Assembly: GCA_903872555.1 (NCBI GenBank)
Contig: CAIQLE010000238.1
Span: 1-5,189, forward strand
Reading direction: 5' to 3'
Origin: an uncultured bacterium
GTDB lineage: Bacteria; Pseudomonadota; Gammaproteobacteria; Burkholderiales; Burkholderiaceae_D
Length of the DNA stretch: 5,189 nucleotides
The notes under the pieces were generated by a model that did no database searches, was not told the origin of the DNA, and saw nothing but the letters and a program-made list of their open reading frames with translations. Shown piece by piece: positions 1-5,189 of this stretch (position 1 is the stretch's first letter; each line of letters begins with the position of its first letter). A program made the translations under genes and the position numbers.

Positions 1-492
1 GAAATGCTGGTCTGCATGCACCAGCGTTGGCGTCTGCTCAGCAATGGCGGTGCCTATGGCGTTGGTGCCCTTGCTTTTTTCTGACCAGGCGACACCGGCA
101 CAGAGCGCAACACGATCGGCTTTTTCAAGAAAATCATCGTCGCCCATGGCGTGCAGTATCGTGCCATTCGCATCCGTCAGCACCACCATGCTGTGGGTGT
201 TAACGATTTGCTCATACAGCGTTTCCATCACCGGCAGTGCGCAACTGAACAGTCCACGGTTCTCGCCCACGCGACAGACCAGATCGGCTTTCAGTATGGG
301 CGTGTAGTCTGGCCGGGTGTCTGGCACCAGACCAAAGGAAGTAGAACGGCGATGGGATTCTTCTATCATGGCGGCTTGTTCAGACGCATGAAACATGCCC
401 GGCGCAGGAAATTGCCTTTCCGGCAAGCTCAAACGCGATGCCGGGCCTTGCCCCTGCACCCCTCCGTCAGAAGGGTCTCTCACCTGCCCCAT
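1..492 (-). CDS. Sigma-54-dependent Fis-family transcriptional activator, AcoR-like (N-terminal part, runs off left edge)
   Basis: Reading the minus strand from the ATG at 492-490 gives 164 codons open to the window edge. The protein matches the N-terminus of AcoR-type activators: an ESHRRS..FGL segment (residues 45-55), the strongly conserved LPVMETLYEQIVNTHSMVVL stretch (86-105), TDANGTILH (106-114), GDDDFL (117-122) and WSEKSKGTNAIGTAI (136-150), which belong to the GAF-like sensory region. In this family a central AAA+ ATPase domain contacting sigma-54 RNA polymerase and a C-terminal Fis-type helix-turn-helix follow; both would lie outside the window. The start is supported by GGGAG six bases upstream of the ATG and by an in-frame stop at 528-526. 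The gene is divergent from pedF and faces a sigma-54 promoter, so it is the obvious candidate activator of that operon. The inducer cannot be read from the sequence; relatives sense acetoin, alcohols or aldehydes. Confidence 0.93.
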   Translation of the reverse strand, partial: MGQVRDPSDGGVQGQGPASRLSLPERQFPAPGMFHASEQAAMIEESHRRSTSFGLVPDTRPDYTPILKADLVCRVGENRGLFSCALPVMETLYEQIVNTHSMVVLTDANGTILHAMGDDDFLEKADRVALCAGVAWSEKSKGTNAIGTAIAEQTPTLVHADQHF

Positions 493-613
493 GTCTCGCT
501 CCCAAAACTTTAACTGTTTCTTTTTTTATCGGTGTTGTCGGGAGGAATGTAGCACTTGTTCCGTTCTGGCGCAAAAGGACTTTACGGGCCGAACTTTGCC
601 TGTGATTAAGGCA

Positions 614-628
614 TGGCACGGCTATTGC
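614..628 (+). promoter_or_regulatory. Sigma-54 (-24/-12) promoter upstream of pedF
   Basis: The sequence TGGCAC-GGCTA-TTGC matches the sigma-54 consensus TGGCAC-N5-TTGC at every fixed position, with the invariant GG at 615-616 and GC at 627-628. It is oriented toward pedF and lies in the spacer shared with a divergent sigma-54 activator gene. Transcription would start roughly 12 bases after the GC element, near 640, leaving a leader of about 105 nt before the pedF start codon. I see no strong hairpin in that leader. Sigma-54 promoters are silent without an ATP-hydrolysing activator, so the operon is expected to be tightly inducible. Confidence 0.9.
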
Positions 629-733
629 GAATGGTAATCAGCTTAAGCAAGGCACCGCTGCTGTCAAAGAGGAAACATCCACCTCGCGTCAGCCGCTGTC
701 TATGTCTTGCAACTGCTTTTATCAAACCCGCCC

Positions 734-737
734 GGAG
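734..737 (+). promoter_or_regulatory. Ribosome binding site of pedF (decides the start)
   Basis: GGAG lies seven bases before the ATG at 745. The reading frame stays open upstream to an ATG at 613, but that ATG sits at the edge of the sigma-54 promoter and before the expected transcription start. The site here and the signal peptide that begins right after it fix the start at 745. Confidence 0.75.
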
Positions 738-744
738 CTTATTC

Positions 745-1215
745 ATGAACATTTTTATCCGCCTAGCCGCACGCAGCCTGATATGCGCCGCCGCTTTTGT
801 GATCACTTCCTCGGCCTTCGCTCATGGCGACGTGACGCCTCAGGCAGTGGATATCAAAAGTCTGCCGCCCTTAGGCGAAACCTGGTCTTCAACCAATCCT
901 TACCGCGGCAACGCAGCAGCGATTAAGGTCGGCACCTCGGCTTTTGCCCAGAATTGCGCACGCTGCCATGGCATCGAAGCCATTTCAGGCGGTATTGCTC
1001 CTGACCTGCGCATGCTCGATCGTGACTGCATGACCCTGGCAGAAGACCGTAAAGCAGCCTGCATCAAAGAAAACGAAGAATACTTTGCCACCACCGTGCG
1101 TAAAGGTCGTGTCCGTAATGGCGCCGTTTACATGCCTCCTTTCGAAGGCATACTGCAGCAGGAAGCGGTGTGGGCGATCAAGTCCTACATTGAGACGCGC
1201 CGCGTCAATCCTTAA
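745..1215 (+). CDS. pedF: Cytochrome c-550 PedF, periplasmic electron acceptor of quinoprotein alcohol dehydrogenase
   Basis: The product is 156 residues. Residues 1-26 form a Sec signal peptide ending in AFA, with cleavage before HGD. The mature protein is a single-haem class I cytochrome c: the haem-binding CARCH motif is at 71-75 (His75 proximal ligand) and Met130 in YMPPFEG is the likely distal ligand. Between them, Cys95 and Cys106 flank a short charged insertion (RDCMTLAEDRKAAC) and could form a disulfide; this stretch is typical of PedF-type cytochromes. In Pseudomonas, PedF-type cytochrome c-550 takes electrons from PQQ-dependent ethanol dehydrogenase and passes them toward a terminal oxidase. 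Here it is the first gene after a sigma-54 promoter and is followed by a quinoprotein-associated binding protein, which supports the same role. The dehydrogenase itself is not in the window. The family assignment is strong; the electron-transfer partner is inferred. Confidence 0.92.
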   Translation: MNIFIRLAARSLICAAAFVITSSAFAHGDVTPQAVDIKSLPPLGETWSSTNPYRGNAAAIKVGTSAFAQNCARCHGIEAISGGIAPDLRMLDRDCMTLAEDRKAACIKENEEYFATTVRKGRVRNGAVYMPPFEGILQQEAVWAIKSYIETRRVNP

Positions 1216-1229
1216 GTCGTCAAGTTCAG

Positions 1230-1259
1230 GACAGGACAGTGCCGCGGCACTGTCCTGTC
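1230..1259. terminator. Perfect 30-bp palindrome after pedF: candidate terminator, attenuator or mRNA-processing hairpin
   Basis: The two 15-base arms (1230-1244 and 1245-1259) are exact reverse complements: GACAGGACAGTGCCG then CGGCACTGTCCTGTC. As RNA this would fold into a very stable GC-rich stem whose tip is the central CGCG. It begins 14 bases after the pedF stop codon. No T-rich tract follows on either strand, so it is not a standard Rho-independent terminator. It could limit read-through, protect the pedF message from 3' decay so that more cytochrome than membrane protein is made, or bind a dimeric protein as DNA. The structure is seen directly; the function is not. Confidence 0.45.
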
Positions 1260-1339
1260 TGCAGTCCACGCCTGCAAACGCCTCGATCTCACCCGCTGTA
1301 TCATCCAGACTTTTTTAGCGCGAACCATAACGCGCCTTC

Positions 1340-1345
1340 AGGGGA
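1340..1345 (+). promoter_or_regulatory. Ribosome binding site of the solute-binding protein gene
   Basis: AGGGGA lies five bases before the ATG at 1351. This is a good Shine-Dalgarno match and supports that start over the in-frame ATG codons 17 and 21 codons downstream. Those later starts would remove the basic n-region of the signal peptide. Confidence 0.7.
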
Positions 1346-1350
1346 CAAGC

Positions 1351-2190
1351 ATGCATCGCCTCATCAGCCTTAATTTTCGCCGTCATTTCTATCGTGTCTG
1401 CATGGCTGTTGCCATGGTTTCTCTGATCAGCCCTGACGCCAGTGCCGACATGGACAAAATACGCGCCAGCGGCAAACTGTCAGTGGCTGTGTATCAAGAC
1501 TTCACTCCTTATTCAGACAAAACCGGCGGCATCGATCATGATCTGGCCGCAGCACTGGCAAAGAAACTGGGATTGAAACTGTCACTAATCCCTTTTCCGG
1601 CCGGCGACAATATTGATGATGATTTGCGCAACATGGTCTGGAAAGGCCACTATCTGGGCTTCGGTCCGGCTGATGTGATGCTGCATGTGCCGGTTGATCG
1701 CAGTGTCATGATCAAGAACGACAAGGTCGAAATCCTTGCGCCGTATTACCGCGATACCGTGCAACTGGTACGCAATATCAAAGCCATTCCAGAGATGAAC
1801 GGTGTTGAATCACTGGAAGGCAAAAAACTGGCCGCTGAAAAAGTATCGATCGCTGCCATGGTGCTGCTGGGAGAATCCAGCCTGCGTGAAAACGTAACCA
1901 TCTACCTCTCCGCCATCGAAGCGCTGGAAAAAATGAAAGCCGGTGAGCATGATGCTGTGCTTGCCACCCGCGCTGAAATTGAATCCGTGATCCGCGATGA
2001 CCCCCGTTTCGAAATCACTGAAGCACCCTTCCCGCGCCTGCCACGCAAGGGCTGGGTGATTGGCATGTCCGTCACTAAAGAGAATGTCGAGTTGGCGCGC
2101 CTGCTGCAGGCCGCTGTGAATGAACTGTTTGAATCGGGCGAAATGGCAAGTTTGTTTGCCAAGCACGGCGTACGCTCTATCAAACCTTAA
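1351..2190 (+). CDS. Periplasmic substrate-binding protein, family 3, quinoprotein dehydrogenase-associated (XoxJ/MxaJ-like)
   Basis: The product is 279 residues with an N-terminal signal peptide: a basic n-region with RRHFYR, a hydrophobic stretch at about 16-28, and likely cleavage after ASA at residue 32. The mature part opens with DKIRASGKLSVAVYQDFTPYSD and GGIDHDLAAALAKKLG, the first lobe of family 3 solute-binding proteins. It continues with the GFGPADVMLHVP segment (103-114), where amino-acid receptors often have a GxxD region, and ends with a lobe containing ELARLLQAAVNELFESGEMASLFAKHG. No permease or ATPase gene accompanies it. That is usual for this subgroup, found beside PQQ-dependent dehydrogenases; the related XoxJ and MxaJ are thought to help their dehydrogenase rather than feed an importer. 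The ligand or partner cannot be read from the sequence. The spacer from pedF is 135 bp and holds the palindrome; the next gene follows after 9 bp. Confidence 0.85.
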   Translation: MHRLISLNFRRHFYRVCMAVAMVSLISPDASADMDKIRASGKLSVAVYQDFTPYSDKTGGIDHDLAAALAKKLGLKLSLIPFPAGDNIDDDLRNMVWKGHYLGFGPADVMLHVPVDRSVMIKNDKVEILAPYYRDTVQLVRNIKAIPEMNGVESLEGKKLAAEKVSIAAMVLLGESSLRENVTIYLSAIEALEKMKAGEHDAVLATRAEIESVIRDDPRFEITEAPFPRLPRKGWVIGMSVTKENVELARLLQAAVNELFESGEMASLFAKHGVRSIKP

Positions 2191-2199
2191 AGCCTCTTT

Positions 2200-4311
2200 A
2201 TGCGCCGGCTATTTGCTGCCTGCCTGCTGTTGTGTGCACTGCTGAGCGGTGCACACGCGGGCGTCATGACACAGGCATCCCTTGCGAAAAAATTCCCCTC
2301 GCCTCTGATCGTCGGTCAGAAAGATACGGAGCTTCCGGTCTGGCCTATCTTCAAACAGGAAATGACGTCGACTGAGCTGATCGCTTATGTCTTCGAGTCG
2401 ATTGATTTTGTTTCCCTACCCGGCTTTGCCGGCGTACCTGTCAATCTACTGATTGCGCTCGACCCTAAAGGCAAGTTCCTTGATGTGCAGGTACTTTCAC
2501 ATCACGAGCCGGTTTTTCTCGAAGGCTATGGACCGCAACCACTGTTTAACTTCGTCGCACAGTACAAAGATTTATCACTGACGCAAAACATCACGATAGA
2601 AAAAGGCACGCGCAAAAATGCCAAGATGGATGGCAATAATGTGCGTATCGATGGCGTCTCTAAAGCCACCGCCTCGGTGCGCATCATCAACCAGACCCTG
2701 CTCACTTCATCGCTGGCTGTCGCGCGCAAAAAACTGGGTTTCTCCGGCACGCATGACCCTGACCAGATCGCGCGACTCAAGCTGGCTTATTTTGAAAAAA
2801 ATTCGCCGGCCGATTTGTTTGGCAAAAATATGGTTGCCCATATGTCACTGGCCAACCGCGATATAGAAAAAGCTTATAAGGGCACGGCAGGCGAAGGGCT
2901 TGATCCCGAAGTCAGCGCCGCTCCCGATGACATGTTCATCGACCTCTACACCACACTGGTCTCGGTGCCCAGCATAGGTAAAAATCTGCTCGATGGCCCG
3001 AGCTGGGAAAAACTCTCAGGCCGGCTGGAGAAAGGCGACCACGCTATTCTGGTCATGTGGGGCGGACGGTATTCCATCACCCCTGAAGAATTCACCCCCG
3101 GCACCTCGCCTGAACGGCTGACGCTGAGGCAAGCAGGCCTGCCGATAGAGATGCGAGATCTTGACCTTGATCTGCATCTGGCCGATGGCACACCTGTCAC
3201 ACCCGAGACCATGAAAGTGTTTCGTGTGATTGCACAGTCCAGTCTTGATCTCTCCAAGCCGCTGGAATTTTCACTGAATGTAAAACGTGAAAAAGGCATG
3301 GTCTATCCGGAGATAATTCGGATTGCCATGCCTTATAAACTGGATGTGCCTGAGCGTTTTTATGATGTGCCGGCCGGAGACAACAAGACCTGGGTCAGCA
3401 TCTGGAAAGAACGTGCCACCGAGCTCTTCATTCTTGCCGGTGCATTAGGTGTACTCAGTCTGCTCTTGTTACAGCAACGCTGGCTGACAGCGAATGCGCG
3501 CCGCTTTACTTTCATACGTGTGAGCTTTCTGTTATTCACTCTGGTTTTTATCGGTTGGTATGCGCAGGGCCAGTTGTCGATCGTGAACATGACCGGTCTG
3601 CTGCAGTCTGTGCTGGCAGGCCGCAGCCTGAGCTTCTTCCTGTATGACCCGATGACGGTTTGTCTGTGGGCTTTTGTTGCAGTGACTTTCTTTATCTGGG
3701 GCCGCGCCACTTTCTGCGGCTGGCTCTGCCCCTTCGGTGCTTTGCAAGAACTGATTGCGCGCGCTGCGCGACTGCTGCGTGTGCCTCAGCTGAGGTTGCG
3801 CACGCAAACCGATGCTCGTCTGAAGTGGCTGAAGTATGTATTACTGGCTGCGATCATTCTCTCCGCTTTCATTGCGCCACAAGTCACCGACAGTCTGGTT
3901 GAGATCGAGCCCTTCAAGACCGCGATCACACTCTACTTCCTGCGTTCCTGGCCCTTCGTCCTGTACGCAGCCGGTCTGGTGCTGGCCAGTGCCTTTGTGT
4001 ATAAATTTTTCTGCCGCTATCTGTGCCCCTTCGGCGCCGGACTGGCCGTGCTTGGCAAAGTACGTTTGTTCAAATGGCTGTCACGCCGCGCTGAATGCGG
4101 CACACCCTGCCAGACCTGTCGCCATCGCTGTGACTATCAGGCCATCAAACCCAGCGGCGCTATCGCTTACGACGAATGTTTTCAGTGCATGGACTGTGTC
4201 GTGATCTATCACAGTGATGAACAATGTGCGCCACGCATACTGCAGGTCAAACGCGGCAAGACCATACCGATACGCGCCATACTCAGCGCTGACAGCAAGG
4301 AGCCCGCATGA
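2200..4311 (+). CDS. NosR/NirI-like membrane protein: periplasmic FMN-binding domain, 4Fe-4S polyferredoxin C-terminus
   Basis: The 703-residue product is close to NosR in length. In order it has: a signal peptide (1-20, cleavage after AHA); a periplasmic FMN-binding domain with DGVSKAT (151-157), where Thr157 is the expected covalent FMN attachment site; a further periplasmic region to about 405; about five membrane segments (roughly 409-427, 436-455, 485-501, 545-562, 583-601); CGWLCP (506-511) and CRYLCP (605-610), the paired CxxxCP motifs of the NosR/NapH/CcoG group; and a cytoplasmic tail with C633-x3-C637-x2-C640-x3-C644 and C660-x2-C663-x2-C666-x9-C676, enough for two 4Fe-4S clusters. 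NosR passes electrons to nitrous oxide reductase, but no nos genes are visible here. The protein more likely serves the alcohol-oxidation system, with unknown donor and acceptor. No clear Shine-Dalgarno precedes its ATG; nine bases separate it from the previous stop, suggesting translational coupling. It overlaps the flavin transferase gene downstream. Confidence 0.88.
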   Translation: MRRLFAACLLLCALLSGAHAGVMTQASLAKKFPSPLIVGQKDTELPVWPIFKQEMTSTELIAYVFESIDFVSLPGFAGVPVNLLIALDPKGKFLDVQVLSHHEPVFLEGYGPQPLFNFVAQYKDLSLTQNITIEKGTRKNAKMDGNNVRIDGVSKATASVRIINQTLLTSSLAVARKKLGFSGTHDPDQIARLKLAYFEKNSPADLFGKNMVAHMSLANRDIEKAYKGTAGEGLDPEVSAAPDDMFIDLYTTLVSVPSIGKNLLDGPSWEKLSGRLEKGDHAILVMWGGRYSITPEEFTPGTSPERLTLRQAGLPIEMRDLDLDLHLADGTPVTPETMKVFRVIAQSSLDLSKPLEFSLNVKREKGMVYPEIIRIAMPYKLDVPERFYDVPAGDNKTWVSIWKERATELFILAGALGVLSLLLLQQRWLTANARRFTFIRVSFLLFTLVFIGWYAQGQLSIVNMTGLLQSVLAGRSLSFFLYDPMTVCLWAFVAVTFFIWGRATFCGWLCPFGALQELIARAARLLRVPQLRLRTQTDARLKWLKYVLLAAIILSAFIAPQVTDSLVEIEPFKTAITLYFLRSWPFVLYAAGLVLASAFVYKFFCRYLCPFGAGLAVLGKVRLFKWLSRRAECGTPCQTCRHRCDYQAIKPSGAIAYDECFQCMDCVVIYHSDEQCAPRILQVKRGKTIPIRAILSADSKEPA
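4297..4302 (+). promoter_or_regulatory. Ribosome binding site of apbE inside the end of the NosR-like gene
   Basis: AAGGAG lies five bases before the ATG at 4308 and within the last codons of the upstream gene. With the ATGA stop/start overlap (4308-4311), it indicates coupled, efficient translation of the flavin transferase with its probable substrate protein. Confidence 0.75.
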
Positions 4312-5189
4312 AACGCCGTACGGTATTAAAAGCCATGCTCGGTACTGCCATGCTGGGCGCGGGTGCGAGCTGGATGGCTCAGCGCAAACTGAAATCATTT
4401 GTCGCAGCCGATCTGGCTTTCGGAACCACAGTCTCCATCACCGTGCTGCATGAGCATGCAGAAACCGCGCACAAGGCGCTGCAGGCTGCTCTGTCCTCAT
4501 TGCGCGGCGTTGATCATCTGATGAGCCTGCATCGTGAAGACAGTCAGGTCAGTCAGCTCAACCGCTATGGCGAGCTGACCCATCCGGATGCCCGTTTGCT
4601 GCAGGTGCTGCAGGCGGCACAGGCCATGTCAAAGCTGAGTGGCGGTGCCTTTGATGTCACGGTGCAGCCGCTATGGCAGGCAGCCAATGGTGAGGGGCGT
4701 GTACAAGAGGCGCTGCATCATGTGAACTGGCGCAAACTGGAAGTCAGCGCTGAGCGTATACGCTTACTGGATCCGGACATGTCCATTACGTTGAACGGTA
4801 TTGCGCAAGGTTATGCCGCCGATCTGGCGCTGGCCAGACTCAGGCAGCACGGCATTAACCATGCACTGCTGGATACGGGTGAGTTTGCGAGTCTGGGGGC
4901 CAGAGATGACGGACAGCCATGGACACTGGCGGTGCGTGATCCGCGTCATGAAGATCAGTACTCGTATGTACTCGCCGCCGATGGACGCTGCATGGCGACT
5001 TCAGGTGACTATGCCACGCGCTTTAGTGACGACTTTTTGCATCACCATATCTTTGATCCTGCCACAGGTGATTCTCCGACTGAACTCGCGAGTGTGACAG
5101 TGCTGGCACCGACTGGCATGCAGGCGGATGCCTTGTCCACCGCGGCCATGGTGCTGGGCGCAAAAAAATCGATCGCACTCGCGCAGCAA
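4308..5189 (+). CDS. apbE: FAD:protein FMN transferase (ApbE/NosX-like), 3' end missing at window edge
   Basis: The frame gives 294 residues and is open at the right edge; the usual length of 330-350 suggests a few dozen residues are missing. ApbE enzymes use FAD and Mg2+ to attach FMN by a phosphoester bond to a Thr in exported proteins. Family signatures are in order: FGTTV (38-42), MSLHREDSQVSQLN (72-85), SGGAFDVTVQPL (111-122), LNGIAQGYAAD (162-172), LDTGE (188-192), ATSGDY (230-235), HIFDPATG (247-254) and the Mg2+-site region ADALST (273-278). LNGIAQGY instead of the common GGIAKGY fits the NosX-type branch. The N-terminus KRRTVLK followed by a hydrophobic stretch resembles a twin-arginine signal, as expected for a periplasmic flavin transferase exported folded. 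The start overlaps the stop of the NosR-like gene, whose DGVSKAT motif is the obvious substrate. The symbol reflects the family; nosX would imply a denitrification role not supported here. Confidence 0.92.
   Translation, partial: MKRRTVLKAMLGTAMLGAGASWMAQRKLKSFVAADLAFGTTVSITVLHEHAETAHKALQAALSSLRGVDHLMSLHREDSQVSQLNRYGELTHPDARLLQVLQAAQAMSKLSGGAFDVTVQPLWQAANGEGRVQEALHHVNWRKLEVSAERIRLLDPDMSITLNGIAQGYAADLALARLRQHGINHALLDTGEFASLGARDDGQPWTLAVRDPRHEDQYSYVLAADGRCMATSGDYATRFSDDFLHHHIFDPATGDSPTELASVTVLAPTGMQADALSTAAMVLGAKKSIALAQQ

Noticed and set aside
521..527. T7 run in the divergent spacer as a terminator.
   Set aside because: It has no GC-rich stem before it and lies upstream of both divergent genes, where no transcript is expected to end.
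44..637. Several plus-strand open frames (44-307, 151-513, 395-637).
   Set aside because: The minus-strand frame at 1-492 encodes an unmistakable conserved activator sequence, so the frames opposite it are shadows. The last of them also runs through the promoter region.
613..744. Upstream in-frame extension of the pedF reading frame, starting at an ATG at 613.
   Set aside because: The ATG overlaps the sigma-54 promoter and precedes the expected transcription start. The added residues would bury a clear signal peptide, and the ATG at 745 has its own ribosome binding site.
1311..1335. T-run (1311-1316) followed by a GCGCG-N8-CGCGC hairpin just before the binding-protein gene.
   Set aside because: The T-run precedes the hairpin and lies about 50 bases after the large palindrome, so neither combination forms an intrinsic terminator. 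A five-bp stem alone is weak evidence for regulation.
1810..2183. Minus-strand open frames of 93 and 118 codons inside the binding-protein gene.
   Set aside because: They lie wholly antisense to a well-supported CDS and show no recognisable domain.
2200..4311. Naming the membrane protein nosR and reading the locus as denitrification.
   Set aside because: The architecture matches NosR, but no nos genes are visible and the neighbours are alcohol-oxidation accessory genes.
4081..4398. Minus-strand open frame of 105 codons across the junction of the NosR-like gene and apbE.
   Set aside because: It is antisense to conserved ferredoxin cysteines and to the overlapping start of apbE, with no recognisable protein features.

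Overview
The window looks like chromosomal DNA of a Gram-negative proteobacterium, most likely a betaproteobacterium. GC content is moderate (mid-50s % by eye), and the proteins resemble the accessory proteins of periplasmic PQQ-dependent alcohol oxidation. The taxonomic call is an inference from gene families, not from a marker gene.

Layout: a partial gene on the minus strand (492 to beyond the left edge) encodes the N-terminus of an AcoR-type sigma-54-dependent activator with a GAF-like sensor. It is divergent from a plus-strand run of four genes. The 252-bp divergent spacer holds a textbook -24/-12 (sigma-54) promoter at 614-628. The run contains pedF (cytochrome c-550, 745-1215), a periplasmic family-3 solute-binding protein of the quinoprotein-associated (XoxJ/MxaJ-like) type (1351-2190), a NosR/NirI-like membrane flavin/iron-sulphur protein (2200-4311), and an ApbE/NosX-like FAD:protein FMN transferase (4308 to beyond the right edge). 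A perfect 30-bp palindrome lies just after pedF. The last three genes are tightly spaced, with a 9-nt gap and then an ATGA overlap.

How they may work together: the activator, probably responding to an alcohol or its oxidation product, would switch on the sigma-54 promoter. PedF would take electrons from a periplasmic quinoprotein alcohol dehydrogenase, which is not in this window. The binding protein may assist that dehydrogenase. ApbE would attach FMN covalently to Thr157 of the NosR-like protein, which carries two CxxxCP motifs and two ferredoxin-like cysteine sets. It would thus form an electron path across the membrane. No nitrous oxide reductase genes are visible, so the NosR-like/ApbE pair appears to have been adopted by an alcohol-oxidation locus. 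Its exact electron donor and acceptor are the least understood part of the window.
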